The notes under the pieces are model-generated. The model was not told the origin of the DNA and did not search any database. It was given only the letters and a program-made list of their open reading frames with translations. Made by a program: the position numbers and the translations under genes. Shown here piece by piece: positions 41,069 through 50,611 of a stretch of 64,000 nucleotides of DNA (position 1 is its first letter; each line of letters opens with the position of its first letter). Origin of the DNA: SIG636 sp045592105 (GTDB taxonomy: Bacteria > Bacillota > Clostridia > Oscillospirales > CAG-382); the NCBI GenBank assembly GCA_045592105.1, contig JAZNUB010000041.1:21402-85401 (forward strand), read 5' to 3'.

Positions 41069-41712
41069 TGCAAGCGCCTGTAAAATTTACCGTTAGAGTG
41101 TTCTGGCAAAAGCTGGGCAACGCCAAATACATATCCCATCTTGATACACAGCGCGCCATAGTGCGCGCGCTTATCAGAAGCGGGCTGCCCGTTTACTACT
41201 CGCAGGGGTTTAATCCGCACCCAAAGCTTGTGTTTGCATTGCCCGTTTCCATTTATCAAGAGGCGTATTACGATATCTTTGATATAGATATAAAAGAGAT
41301 GCTTCCCGTTAAAAGGATAGAGGAGATGCTATCGGCGGTTATGCCCGCAGATATGCCGATACTGCGCGTTGCGTACCCTAAAAGAAAGCTAAAGGAGCTT
41401 TGCTTTGCCTCCTACAATATTCTGCTTGAAACAAGCTGCACCAAGGCGGAGATAGAAAACGCCTTTAGCGGTGCCGTTGTGGTGGAGAAGAAAAGCAAAA
41501 AGAAGTGCGAAACGGTTGATATTTCCCCGATGATAAAGGAGCTTTCCTTTAAGCAGGAGGAAAACGGCGTGCTTATGCAGGCAACGCTTTCTGCCGCGCC
41601 CGATGCGTATTTAAGCCCCAAATATTTGGTGGACTTTTTGGGTGAGCGCGTTGGGTTTTCGCAAACGGTGCGTACTATGCTGTTTGATAAGGATATGAAG
41701 CCCTTGGAATAA
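41068..41712 (+). CDS. TIGR03936 family protein (DUF2344)
   Basis: 214 residues; FWQKLGNAKYISHLDTQRAIVRALIRSGLPVYYSQGFNPHPKL is split over the conserved N-terminal block (residues 12-52) that defines DUF2344. The family always accompanies the TIGR03960 radical SAM protein, sometimes as a fusion, and may present its RNA substrate. The start codon overlaps the radical SAM stop by one base. Confidence 0.9.
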   Translation: MQAPVKFTVRVFWQKLGNAKYISHLDTQRAIVRALIRSGLPVYYSQGFNPHPKLVFALPVSIYQEAYYDIFDIDIKEMLPVKRIEEMLSAVMPADMPILRVAYPKRKLKELCFASYNILLETSCTKAEIENAFSGAVVVEKKSKKKCETVDISPMIKELSFKQEENGVLMQATLSAAPDAYLSPKYLVDFLGERVGFSQTVRTMLFDKDMKPLE

Positions 41713-41731
41713 ATATTTTTTATAATACCAC

Positions 41732-41760
41732 TTGTATAACGCGAAAAAATGGTGTATTAT
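41732..41760 (+). promoter_or_regulatory. candidate promoter of the 41792-44140 operon
   Basis: TTGTAT (41732-41737), 17 bp, TATTAT (41755-41760), partly inside an imperfect palindrome (TTTATAATACCAC...GTGTATTATAAA). Confidence 0.5.
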
Positions 41761-41791
41761 AAAAGTAGATTAACAGGCGAGGTATTTGCTT

Positions 41792-42211
41792 ATGAATAAA
41801 ACAAAATCCGTATGGGGCGGCGTAGCGGGGAAGGTGATTGCCACGCTTATGGTGCTTTCCGTTATTTGCGGCGCCGTTACCGTAACGCTTGCCTATTCCG
41901 TTTATGGGGATAGCCTTCTTTCCAAAGACGAAATAAAGGTTATAAGCTCTATCGACAATAAAAACGGCACTATTAATATAAAGCTTAGGCTGGAAAAGCC
42001 GGGGTACTATTTGTCCGATTACAAAACCGAAAAGGTGGGGGACAAGCTTATGGTTAAGCTGTACTCTTCCGTAAGAGAGGGCGATATAAAGGCAGATTCC
42101 ACAGGTGCCTACACCCTTGATTTTAAGGTGGATACGAGTGTTAAGAGTGTGGTACAGGAGGGTCCTGACGGTGAGGAATACATACTTGTTAAAGTCAACA
42201 TCGCTTCTTAA
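41792..42211 (+). CDS. membrane-anchored hypothetical protein
   Basis: ATG 41792 follows GAGG at 9 bp; 139 residues. One helix (about 15-36) is followed by a short extracellular beta domain (VISSIDNKNGTINIKLRLEKPGYYLSDY...). No recognised family. It overlaps the next lipoprotein gene by 26 bp, so a surface role in the same process is likely. Confidence 0.65.
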   Translation: MNKTKSVWGGVAGKVIATLMVLSVICGAVTVTLAYSVYGDSLLSKDEIKVISSIDNKNGTINIKLRLEKPGYYLSDYKTEKVGDKLMVKLYSSVREGDIKADSTGAYTLDFKVDTSVKSVVQEGPDGEEYILVKVNIAS

Positions 42212-43211
42212 GCGCACTTTCGTTGCGCTTTTAGTGCTTTGCTTGCTTTTGTCGCTTGCAAGCTGTAAAAAAGAGCCCAAGCTTAAAGAGTATACGGACG
42301 CGGTGGGCGGCTATTCGTTTTCCTACCCCGAAAATTGGGAGGTATACAGCGAGGGCGGAAACGCTTGTATCAGCATAGCGGACGTTGGCGGTGCGCTTCC
42401 GTTTGCTATGGTGCGCTTTTCTGCTTTCGAAAATAAAGAGGGTATTACCGCCGCAGAGTATTGGAACAACGGCGTGGAAGGCTTTTCTACGATTTATGAA
42501 AGCTATAACATCCTTCAAAACAAGCGCGGTGTGTTTGAAAAAGAGGGTGTAGGCAGTGCCTACGGCGCAGTTGTGGAGGTAAGCTTGAAGGGCGAAACCA
42601 AGCTGGACGGGCAGCCCTCCAAGGCGGGCGAGGCGGCTAACTACACAATCCATCAGCTTGTTTTTGAGGGCGATGGCAGGATTTGCGTTGTAAGCTATAT
42701 GTCCGCTAAGGACAACTATGAGATATACGGCACCGTTATGGACGAAATAAAGGAAAGCTTTGCTTTTACAACGCCCAATCCTGCAGGCGATATCTCGGAC
42801 AAGGGCTATACCGATTTCAATATGCCCGTGCCTGAGGGGTGGACGCTTGAAACGGCAGAGGCGTATTACAGGCTAAGCAACGGCAAGGCAACCATTATAG
42901 CCTGCGTTTTCTCTATGGAGCAAACCGTTAGCCCAAAGCAGTATTGGGAAAGCGTGTATCGCAGCTCCGTTCAAACGGGGATAGACGGCTTTAAGGAAAT
43001 TTCAGCAAAGGATTGTAAGATGGGCGGTGTGGACGCGCTGGACGTTTACTATACCGGCAAATCCGTATCGGGCAACAGCTATAAGTTCCGTCAATGCCTT
43101 GCTGTAAAGGACAGTCAGGTTTACATAATTACCCTAACCGCGAACGATGCGGACTACGAAAGAGTAGCGGGCGGATACGAAGCTGTTATAAAGGGGTTTA
43201 GCTTTAAATGA
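42186..43211 (+). CDS. lipoprotein with two PsbP/DcrB-like domains
   Basis: A TTG at 42186 with GGTGAGG upstream is the likely start (341 residues); the lipobox LSLASC follows. Two similar alpha/beta domains occupy about 35-185 (YSFSYPENWEV ... AAEYWNNGVEGF) and 195-341 (FNMPVPEGWTLE ... SPKQYWESVYRSS), each of the fold typed by PsbP/DcrB. Ligand unknown. Its stop overlaps miaA by 4 bp. An ATG further upstream in this frame lies inside the preceding gene and has no ribosome site. Confidence 0.72.
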   Translation: MLKSTSLLKRTFVALLVLCLLLSLASCKKEPKLKEYTDAVGGYSFSYPENWEVYSEGGNACISIADVGGALPFAMVRFSAFENKEGITAAEYWNNGVEGFSTIYESYNILQNKRGVFEKEGVGSAYGAVVEVSLKGETKLDGQPSKAGEAANYTIHQLVFEGDGRICVVSYMSAKDNYEIYGTVMDEIKESFAFTTPNPAGDISDKGYTDFNMPVPEGWTLETAEAYYRLSNGKATIIACVFSMEQTVSPKQYWESVYRSSVQTGIDGFKEISAKDCKMGGVDALDVYYTGKSVSGNSYKFRQCLAVKDSQVYIITLTANDADYERVAGGYEAVIKGFSFK

Positions 43212-44140
43212 TAAAGCTTATAGCTGTGGCGGGTGCTACCGCAACAGGCAAAAGCGCGCTTGCGGTAAGGCTGGCGGCGGCGCTGGGCGGTGAGATAATA
43301 TCGGGCGATTCTGCACAGGTTTACCGTGGGATGGATATTGGCACGGCTAAAGTAACCGATGCGGAAACGTGCGGTATACCGCATTATTTGATTGATATAT
43401 TGGATATAAACAGCCCCTTTTCGGCAGGAAGCTTTGCTTCCCTTGCAGGGGAAAAGGCACAGGAGATACACAGCCGTGGCAAAATACCGTTTATAGCGGG
43501 TGGCACGGGCTTGTATATTGATGCGCTGACAGGCGCGCGCGCTTTTTCCGAAACTGCTGACAGTGACCCTGCCGTTCGCGCTAACCTTATGCGGAAGGCA
43601 GAAACGGAAGGGGCGCTTGCGTTGCACGCTTATCTCGCTACGATAGACCCGCAAGCGGCGGCGGAGATACACCCAAACAACGTAAAGCGTGTTGCTCGCG
43701 CTATTGAGATATATCTTGTAAACGGAAAAACCAAAACGGAGCTTATTGCGGAAAACAAGGCGCAAAGCCGTTTTAAGCGTTGCCTTATATTGCTTGATGC
43801 CGACAGGCAAATGCTTTACGAGCGCATAAACGCTCGTGTGGACGTGATGTTTGAGCGCGGCTTGGAGGCAGAGGCTTTAAGGCTTTGGCAAAGCGGTTTG
43901 GAAAACACGCCCACCGCAGGGCAAGCGATAGGGTATAAGGAGCTGTTTCCGTATTTTAAGGGGCTTATAAGCCTTGACGAAGCGAAGGAAAATATAAAGC
44001 AGGCAACGCGTAACTACGCAAAGCGGCAGGTAACCTATTTTAAGCGTATGAGCGATGCTTTTGTGCTGGACTGTGCCGAGGGTGCAGACGGTGTTTACGA
44101 AAAGGCACTTGCGCGTTGTAAGGAGTTCTTGGCGGAATAA
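43208..44140 (+). CDS. miaA: tRNA dimethylallyltransferase
   Basis: MiaA adds a dimethylallyl group to A37 of tRNAs reading UNN codons. The 310 residues show GATATGKSAL (P-loop), GDSAQVYRGMDIGTAK, HYLIDILDI, GGTGLYIDAL, VKRVARAIEIY and GYKELFPY, the complete family pattern and usual length. It is coupled to the lipoprotein gene upstream. Confidence 0.97.
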   Translation: MIKLIAVAGATATGKSALAVRLAAALGGEIISGDSAQVYRGMDIGTAKVTDAETCGIPHYLIDILDINSPFSAGSFASLAGEKAQEIHSRGKIPFIAGGTGLYIDALTGARAFSETADSDPAVRANLMRKAETEGALALHAYLATIDPQAAAEIHPNNVKRVARAIEIYLVNGKTKTELIAENKAQSRFKRCLILLDADRQMLYERINARVDVMFERGLEAEALRLWQSGLENTPTAGQAIGYKELFPYFKGLISLDEAKENIKQATRNYAKRQVTYFKRMSDAFVLDCAEGADGVYEKALARCKEFLAE

Positions 44141-44162
44141 AGTTAAGTAAAGGGGGATAAGG

Positions 44163-45407
44163 GTGAAGCAGATACTTAAACAGGTATTAACCGTAGTTTG
44201 CTCTGTGTTTATAGTTGCGTATACCATAATGCAGCTTTCGTTAAGCACGGGAGATACCGTTGAAACCGAGCATGCGTTTTACTCCGTAGTAAACGAAGCC
44301 CTTGTAACCTCCGCGTATATTTTTAGGGATGAAACCGTGGTTATGCAAAGCGGCGGCGGTACGCGCAGCTATAGCGTGGAGAACGGCGAAAAGGTACACA
44401 TGGGGCAACAGCTTTGCGTTACCTACCAAACCTCGGACGAGGCTGGCGTGCAGGAAACAATAAATTTGCTGAACGGCAAAATAGACCTGCTTAACAAAAG
44501 CAGTATCGGAAGCGGCTCGTTTTCAACGGATTTGTCTAGAATAAACGGCAACATAAGCAGTTATATGCTTGATATCCAGCGTGACGTTGCGGCGGGTGAC
44601 CTTGCGGCGGCGGCAAGATTGCAGGACGAGCTTCTTATTCAGATGAACCGCAGGCAGGCAACCGTTGCGGACAGTGACGATTTCTTCGGCTCGCGCATTT
44701 CGGAGCTTACGCAAAAAAAGGCGATGCTTGAAAGCTCCTTAAGCGGTGTTAAGGTTACAACAACGGCGGCATCTGCAGGGTATTTTTACTCCGCGGCAGA
44801 TGGCTACGAGCGTAGCTTTACCGTTTCTGCGCTTGGCTCTGTAACCGCGCAGGAATTTAAAAAGCTTATTGCCACACAGCCCGATAAGGATGTTCTTGAA
44901 AACGCCGTTGGCAAAATAGCCGGCACCTCAAAATGGTACATAGCGTTTATTGCAACGCGCAGAGATGCGGCGTATTTCGTTGAAAACCAAAAATACAGCG
45001 TTACGTTCTCTTATGCGGATGACCGTGAGATAAAGATGTGCTACGAGGGCACGGGCGGCGATACGAAGGGTGACGAGGTTGTGCTGATATTCAGCTCCGG
45101 CACCTTGCCAAGCGGCTTCAACTTCGCGCGCAAGCAGGAGGTTAAGGTTATCAAAAACACTATGCAGGGCTTGAAGATACGCACCTCTGCTTTGGTAAAC
45201 GTTGACGGTGAAACGGGCGTTTATTCGCTTTCCGCCGGCAGGGTTGTTTTCAAAACCACCGAGGTGCTTGGCGAAAGCGGCGGGTTCTATCTTGTAAAGC
45301 TTCCAAACGAAAAGAACCGTTCGGAACGCTCTGCAACAAAGCTGTCCTTGCACGATACCGTGCTTATAGGCGGCAAAAACCTTTATGTGGGGAAGGTGCT
45401 GTCATAA
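44163..45407 (+). CDS. HlyD-like membrane adaptor protein
   Basis: 414 residues: an N-terminal helix (6-27), a first half-lipoyl strand (YSVVNEALVTSAYIFRDETVV), a helical hairpin (about 95-195) and a second half (AGYFYSAADGYE), then a C-terminal beta domain (FARKQEVKVIKNTMQGLKIRTSALV). The architecture is that of HlyD-type adaptors, but no exporter gene is adjacent. Members of this family commonly stand between miaA and the sepF cluster in Clostridia. It starts at GTG/ATG after AAGGGGGATAAGG. Confidence 0.75.
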   Translation: MKQILKQVLTVVCSVFIVAYTIMQLSLSTGDTVETEHAFYSVVNEALVTSAYIFRDETVVMQSGGGTRSYSVENGEKVHMGQQLCVTYQTSDEAGVQETINLLNGKIDLLNKSSIGSGSFSTDLSRINGNISSYMLDIQRDVAAGDLAAAARLQDELLIQMNRRQATVADSDDFFGSRISELTQKKAMLESSLSGVKVTTTAASAGYFYSAADGYERSFTVSALGSVTAQEFKKLIATQPDKDVLENAVGKIAGTSKWYIAFIATRRDAAYFVENQKYSVTFSYADDREIKMCYEGTGGDTKGDEVVLIFSSGTLPSGFNFARKQEVKVIKNTMQGLKIRTSALVNVDGETGVYSLSAGRVVFKTTEVLGESGGFYLVKLPNEKNRSERSATKLSLHDTVLIGGKNLYVGKVLS

Positions 45408-45408
45408 A

Positions 45409-46098
45409 ATGGACCAAAAGAAGCTTCAAATAAAGGAAAACCTTGAAAAAATACTTGGGGCGATGCCCGAAAACGTAACCCTGCTTGCCGCAACCAAAAC
45501 CGTTCCTGCGGAGTATATAAACTACGCGGCGGAGCTTGGGCTTAAGGTTATCGGTGAAAACCGCGTGAACGAGCTGCTTGAGAAGTATGACGCTATCGAC
45601 AAAACGCGGCTGGACGTGCAGTTTATAGGGCATTTGCAAACCAACAAGGTAAAGTACATAATAGATAAGGTTTCGCTTATCCACTCGGTAGACAGCGTTA
45701 AGCTTGCCGAGGAGATAAGCAAGCGCGCCTTGGCAAAGGGCATTGTGATGCCCGTGCTGGTGGAGATAAACATCGGCGGCGAGGAAAGCAAAAGCGGCGT
45801 GCGCCCTGAGGAGGCTATGGATTTTGTTAAGAGCATAGCCGTTTTAAAGGGCATTACCGTGCGCGGATTGATGACAATACCGCCTAAAAGTGATGATATC
45901 AGTAAAAATATTGCGTTTTATCAAAAAATAAGAAAAATATTTATTGACATATCGGAGCAAAATGTGGATAATGTTAGTATGAGCATTTTGTCTGCCGGGA
46001 TGAGCGGCGATTGGGAAGCGGCTATAAGCTGTGGCTCCAATATGGTAAGGATAGGCTCTGGAATTTTTGGAAACAGGATTTACAAAACAGAAATATAA
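45409..46098 (+). CDS. yggS: YggS/YlmE-family PLP homeostasis protein
   Basis: 229 residues from ATG 45409. It contains LLAATKTVPAEYIN (PLP-binding Lys), IGENRVNELLEKY, HFIGHLQTNKVKY-type QFIGHLQTNKVKYI, EINIGGEESKSGV and LSAGMSGDWEAAI...MVRIGSGIFG, the full family pattern. It buffers free pyridoxal phosphate and has no known catalytic activity. It begins the ylm/division cluster. Confidence 0.95.
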   Translation: MDQKKLQIKENLEKILGAMPENVTLLAATKTVPAEYINYAAELGLKVIGENRVNELLEKYDAIDKTRLDVQFIGHLQTNKVKYIIDKVSLIHSVDSVKLAEEISKRALAKGIVMPVLVEINIGGEESKSGVRPEEAMDFVKSIAVLKGITVRGLMTIPPKSDDISKNIAFYQKIRKIFIDISEQNVDNVSMSILSAGMSGDWEAAISCGSNMVRIGSGIFGNRIYKTEI

Positions 46099-46118
46099 TA
46101 TTGACGGAGGACATAAAT

Positions 46119-46556
46119 ATGGCAAATTGGAAATGGGCAGAAAAGCTTTTAGGTAAAGAAGAGGCTTATATAAGCGAAGAAGACGATGTAGAATACGGTG
46201 ATGAGGGTTATGTGGATACTCCCCGTGCAGCGGCACAGGAAGCTCCGCGTCAGACCAGCACTATATCCAGCTCTGCTTCCGCGGCGTTGGAGATGAAGAT
46301 TGTTAAGCCCGAAAAGTTTGAGGACGTTACGGGTATAGCTGACCATCTGCTTGAAAAGCGCACCGTTGTGCTTAACCTTGAAAACACTAACAAAGAAACT
46401 ATCAGGCGTATACTTGACTTCCTTACGGGTACTACCTACGCTATCGAGGGGAAGATAAAGCGCGCGGCTAACTCTACCTACGTTATCACACCCAAGAACG
46501 TGGACGTATCTGCTGATTTGGAGCAGGCTCCTGCCGCACAGAAGGAACTTTATTAA
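46119..46556 (+). CDS. sepF: cell division protein SepF
   Basis: ATG 46119 follows GACGGAGGAC; 145 residues. The N-terminal amphipathic helix, variable acidic linker (EEDDVEYGDEGY) and the SepF core (KPEKFEDVTGIADHLLEKR, VVLNLENTNKETIRRILDFLTGTTYAIEGKI) are clear. SepF tethers and bundles FtsZ filaments at the membrane. Cluster position between yggS and yggT is the conserved one. Confidence 0.95.
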   Translation: MANWKWAEKLLGKEEAYISEEDDVEYGDEGYVDTPRAAAQEAPRQTSTISSSASAALEMKIVKPEKFEDVTGIADHLLEKRTVVLNLENTNKETIRRILDFLTGTTYAIEGKIKRAANSTYVITPKNVDVSADLEQAPAAQKELY

Positions 46557-46567
46557 GGGTGAACTGA

Positions 46568-46843
46568 TTGTATAGAATAATGGCGTTTATTGCGCTTTGC
46601 GTTAGCGCATATATTACGTTGACCTATTTGGCGCTTATGGTACGCGTTTTTATCGGGATATTTTCTGAGGGCAGCGGTGTTTTAGCCTCGTTTGTTTATA
46701 CCGTTACCGAGCCGATTTTAATCCCCATAAGGCAGAAGTTGGATAAAATTGAAATGTTGCAGGACATACCGCTGGATATATCGGTGTTTGTTGCGGCGAT
46801 CATATTAATGGTACTGGGCATATTTTTGCCAAGCGTGGTATAG
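46568..46843 (+). CDS. YggT-family membrane protein
   Basis: 91 residues from TTG 46568 (GGGTGA upstream); an ATG four codons on is the alternative. Two membrane helices (3-30 and 67-90) flank the conserved TEPILIPIRQKLD. YlmG/YggT proteins act in envelope or division functions not yet settled. The usual S4-domain gene ylmH that follows in many Firmicutes is missing here. Confidence 0.88.
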   Translation: MYRIMAFIALCVSAYITLTYLALMVRVFIGIFSEGSGVLASFVYTVTEPILIPIRQKLDKIEMLQDIPLDISVFVAAIILMVLGIFLPSVV

Positions 46844-46873
46844 TTTTGCGAAAAGGAAGGGGAAAGATTTGCA

Positions 46874-47608
46874 ATGTTAGCACCGCACGAGCTTAAAAAT
46901 AAGGCTTTTTCCAAGGCAGTAAGAGGCTATAACCCTGCCGAGGTTGATGACCATATCGAGTTTTTGATAGAAAAATATACCGAGCTTTACCGTGAAAACG
47001 CAGAGCTTAACAGGAAGCTTAGAATTGTTGGCACAAAGCTTGATGAGATTAAGGACGAGGAGGAGTCTATCCGTAACACCCTTGTCGGCGCGCAGAAAAT
47101 GGGCGAGAAAATCATTAGAGATGCTAACGATAAGGCGGACCTTATTACGGGCTCTATTAAAGAGCGTTGTGATGCCGTTATTGCGGACTTTAAGCGCAGA
47201 ATGGTTAAGGAAAAGGAAGAGATGTGGCTTATCCGCACCTCCGTTTTGGACTTCAAGCAGGACGTGTTTGACCTTTATCGCAAGCACATAGAGGAGCTTC
47301 AGGGTATAAACGTAAACAGGCTTGAGGATATCGTGCTTCCTAACGAAAGCGCGATTGTTGAAAATATTTTAAGCGACGTTGCAGAGGCTGTTAAGAACGA
47401 TAACGCCGCCGCGCTTATGGATGAGGAAAACGAGAATCTAAACCCCGTTTCGGAGCGGGCTGAGGCGGCTGCGGTTGATGCACCCGTGGCAGAGCCTGTT
47501 GCAACCCTTGCAACCGATGCTGATGCAGGCGGCAAGGCTGAAGCGGCTAATAATAACGACGATGAGGACTTTTTTATAAAAAGCCTTGAAAGCCTAAAGA
47601 ACGAATAA
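46874..47608 (+). CDS. divIVA: DivIVA-family polar/septal protein
   Basis: 244 residues: the N-terminal lipid-binding domain (APHELKNKAFSKAVRGYNPAEVDDHIEFL), coiled coils (about 30-160) and an Ala/Glu-rich tail. DivIVA senses negative membrane curvature and places division or wall-synthesis proteins. A terminator closes the cluster after it. Confidence 0.9.
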   Translation: MLAPHELKNKAFSKAVRGYNPAEVDDHIEFLIEKYTELYRENAELNRKLRIVGTKLDEIKDEEESIRNTLVGAQKMGEKIIRDANDKADLITGSIKERCDAVIADFKRRMVKEKEEMWLIRTSVLDFKQDVFDLYRKHIEELQGINVNRLEDIVLPNESAIVENILSDVAEAVKNDNAAALMDEENENLNPVSERAEAAAVDAPVAEPVATLATDADAGGKAEAANNNDDEDFFIKSLESLKNE

Positions 47609-47662
47609 GGGGCTTTGCGGGCTGTATAGCCACAGTTAGGTGCTTTTTTATGAAGTGCTGAT

Positions 47663-47708
47663 GCAGCCGTAGGCTTATGCGGGTATTGCCGCGCTTACGG
47701 CTGCTTTT
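47663..47708 (+). terminator. terminator between divIVA and ileS
   Basis: GCAGCCGTA (47663-47671) pairs with TACGGCTGC (47696-47704), then TTTT. An A/T-rich TATATAAT (about 47717-47724) after it may be the -10 for ileS. I see no T-box consensus in this leader. Confidence 0.75.
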
Positions 47709-47770
47709 CAACGATTATATAATAGAAGAAAATACCAGTAATTTTACAGAAATACGAGGGGCTTTGGTTT

Positions 47771-50578
47771 ATGAAGGATTACAAGGATACACTTAATCTG
47801 CCGGGTACGGCGTTCCCCATGCGTGCAAGCCTGCCGCAGAAAGAACCCGAAATAAAGAAGCAATGGGACGAGATGCGTTTATATCAAAAGCTAATGGAAA
47901 ATAACGAGGGTAAAAAGCCCTTCGTTATGCATGACGGCCCGCCCTATGCAAACGGCGATATGCATATAGGGCACGCTTTGAATAAATGCCTAAAGGATTT
48001 TATAATTAAAAGCAAGAATATGTCCGGCTACAAAGCTCCCTACATACACGGTTGGGACACGCACGGTCTGCCCATAGAGAACCAGATGATAAAGAAGCAC
48101 GGCGTTAAGCGCGGTGCTATGGATGCTGTTGAGTTTAGGCGTCTTTGCGAGGGCTTTGCAAGGGACAACGTTGCAAGGCAGATGGGGCAGCAGCAGCGTC
48201 TTGGCGTTATAGGCGATTGGGAGAACAGCTATCTAACGCTTATCCCGCTTTTCGAGGCGGAGCAGATTCGTATATTCGGCAAAATGCAGCAAAAGGGCTA
48301 TATCTATAAGGGCTTAAAGCCTGTTTATTGGTGCCCTGCGGACGAAACCGCGCTTGCAGAGGCTGAAATAGAATACGCAGAGGACGAGTGCGATTCTATC
48401 TACGTTAAGTTCCGCGTAATTGATGACAAGGGGCTTATCACCCCCCACACAGGCACGCTGGACAACGTTTATTTCGTTATTTGGACCACCACTACGTGGA
48501 CACTTCCGGGCAATGTTGCAATTTGCCTTAACGGCGAGTTTGAGTATGGGCTTTACAAAAGCGGTAACGAGTATTACATGCTTGCTTGCGAGCTCGCGGA
48601 GCAGGTTGCAAAGGTTTGCGGCATAGAAGTAGAGCTTGTTGCAAAGTTCAAGGGCAGCGAGCTTGAATATATAAGAACGGCACACCCCTTTATCGAGCGT
48701 GAAAGCCTTGTTATCAACGGTGAGCACGTTACGCTTGAAAGCGGTACGGGCTGTGTTCACACCGCGCCCGGCCACGGTATGGAGGACTTTGCGGTTTGCA
48801 AAAACTATAAGGAGCTTGATATAATAGTTCCCGTTGATTCTCGCGGCCGTCTTACTGCGCTTGCAGGCAAGTACGAGGGCTTGAAGACCGCAGAAGCTAA
48901 CGTTGAGATATTAAAGGATATAAAGGAAAGCGGCGCGCTTCTTGCTACCCAGCATATAAGCCATACCTATCCGCATTGCTGGCGTTGTAAGAACCCCGTT
49001 ATCTTCCGCGCAACAGAGCAGTGGTTCTGCTCCGTAAACGATTTCAAGAAGGAAGCGCTTGAGGCTATCAAGAACGTGCGCTGGATACCCGGCTGGGGGC
49101 AGGCACGCATTGAAAGCATGGTTGGCGACAGGGCGGATTGGTGTATCTCCCGCCAGCGCAAATGGGGCGTTCCGATACCGATTTTCTATTGTGAGGACTG
49201 TGGCGAGCCTATAATCAACGCCGAAACGATAGAGCGTATTGCGAAAGCGTTTGAAGAAGAAGGCTCTATCGCTTGGTGCAACAAAACGCCCGAGCAGCTA
49301 ATTGGCGACCTTGCCGTTTGCCCTAAGTGCGGCTGTAAGCACCTTAAGGCAGAGCAGGATATTATGGACGTTTGGTTTGACAGCGGCTCTTCCTACGCCT
49401 ACGTTCTTGACCATTTTAAGGACCATTCCTTCCCTGCGGACGTGTATCTTGAGGGTAACGACCAGTATAGGGGCTGGTTCCAATCCTCCTTGCTTACCTC
49501 CGTGGCAACAAGGGGCGTTGCACCCTATAAAACCGTTATTACGCACGGTATGGTTGTTGACGGTGAGGGCAAGAAGATGTCCAAATCCCTTGGCAACGGC
49601 GTAGACCCCTTGCAGGTTTGCGATACCTACGGTGCAGATGTGCTTCGTCTTTGGGCTTCCTCCGTTGAGTATACGGGTGAGGTTAGAATAAGCCCTGAGA
49701 TACTAAAGCAGCTTTCCGAGATATACCGTAAGATAAGAAACACGCTTCGTATACTTATGGCAAACCTCGGCACGCCCGAAACGGATTTTGACCCCAACCG
49801 CGATATGGTTGCGCCTGAAGCGCTTGACGATATTGATAAGTGGGCACTTTCCCGTCTTAACGGCTTGTGCGGCAGAGTTTGCAAGGCGTTTGAGAATTAC
49901 GAGTTCCACACCATTTACCACGATTTGCACAATTTCTGCACCATAGATATGTCTAAGCTGTATATAGACATAACTAAGGACAGGCTGTATTGCGAAAAGA
50001 AGGACAGCGTTCTTCGCCGCGGTACGCAAACCGTTATGTATCTTGTGCTTAACGCACTTATCCGCCTTATCGCGCCGATACTTTCCTATACGGCAGAGGA
50101 GGCTTGGGGCTATATTGCACACAGAGAAGGCGATAACAAGGAAAGCGTTTTCTTTAACGATATGCCTAACGAGCAGGCAGGCTACTCCTTCCCCAAGGAA
50201 GAGGAGCATTTTAACGCTTTGTTTGCCGTGCGTGACGATGTTATGAAGGCGCTTGAGATAGCGCGTGCAGAAAAACGCATTGGTAAATCCTTGGAGGCGG
50301 CAATAACCGTTTACGGTGCTGACGATAACAAGGCAATGCAGTTGTTTAAAGAGTTTGAAAAGGATTTAAAAACTATATTTATAGTTTCTAACGTTAAGCT
50401 TTCGGCAGAAAACGCACCCGAAGGCGCGTTTACCGAAACGCAAAGCGGCATTGCCGTTTCCGTAGAGAGCGCAACGGGTGACAAATGCGTTCGCTGCTGG
50501 ATGTTTACGGACGGTGCCGAAAAGGATAGCGATGGGCAGGCGCTTTGCCCGCGCTGTAAGTCTGTTATGGCGGACTAA
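47771..50578 (+). CDS. ileS: isoleucyl-tRNA synthetase
   Basis: 935 residues charging tRNA-Ile. Class I motifs HIGHALNK (residue about 60) and KKMSKSLGN (about 600), the editing CP1 domain with TWTLPGNVAICL and TAPGHGMEDF, the WCISRQRKWGVPIPIFYC block and the C-terminal zinc finger CVRCWMFT...CPRCKS are all seen. This is the bacterial/eubacterial IleS type with a Zn-binding tail. The start follows ACGAGGGGC. Confidence 0.98.
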   Translation: MKDYKDTLNLPGTAFPMRASLPQKEPEIKKQWDEMRLYQKLMENNEGKKPFVMHDGPPYANGDMHIGHALNKCLKDFIIKSKNMSGYKAPYIHGWDTHGLPIENQMIKKHGVKRGAMDAVEFRRLCEGFARDNVARQMGQQQRLGVIGDWENSYLTLIPLFEAEQIRIFGKMQQKGYIYKGLKPVYWCPADETALAEAEIEYAEDECDSIYVKFRVIDDKGLITPHTGTLDNVYFVIWTTTTWTLPGNVAICLNGEFEYGLYKSGNEYYMLACELAEQVAKVCGIEVELVAKFKGSELEYIRTAHPFIERESLVINGEHVTLESGTGCVHTAPGHGMEDFAVCKNYKELDIIVPVDSRGRLTALAGKYEGLKTAEANVEILKDIKESGALLATQHISHTYPHCWRCKNPVIFRATEQWFCSVNDFKKEALEAIKNVRWIPGWGQARIESMVGDRADWCISRQRKWGVPIPIFYCEDCGEPIINAETIERIAKAFEEEGSIAWCNKTPEQLIGDLAVCPKCGCKHLKAEQDIMDVWFDSGSSYAYVLDHFKDHSFPADVYLEGNDQYRGWFQSSLLTSVATRGVAPYKTVITHGMVVDGEGKKMSKSLGNGVDPLQVCDTYGADVLRLWASSVEYTGEVRISPEILKQLSEIYRKIRNTLRILMANLGTPETDFDPNRDMVAPEALDDIDKWALSRLNGLCGRVCKAFENYEFHTIYHDLHNFCTIDMSKLYIDITKDRLYCEKKDSVLRRGTQTVMYLVLNALIRLIAPILSYTAEEAWGYIAHREGDNKESVFFNDMPNEQAGYSFPKEEEHFNALFAVRDDVMKALEIARAEKRIGKSLEAAITVYGADDNKAMQLFKEFEKDLKTIFIVSNVKLSAENAPEGAFTETQSGIAVSVESATGDKCVRCWMFTDGAEKDSDGQALCPRCKSVMAD

Positions 50579-50611
50579 TTTAGTAATTTATGCATATAGG
50601 GGGTGAAGCAG

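Noticed and set aside
47609..47770. T-box riboswitch before ileS
   Set aside because: No T-box core sequence or specifier-loop stem is evident; the only clear structure is a terminator for divIVA.
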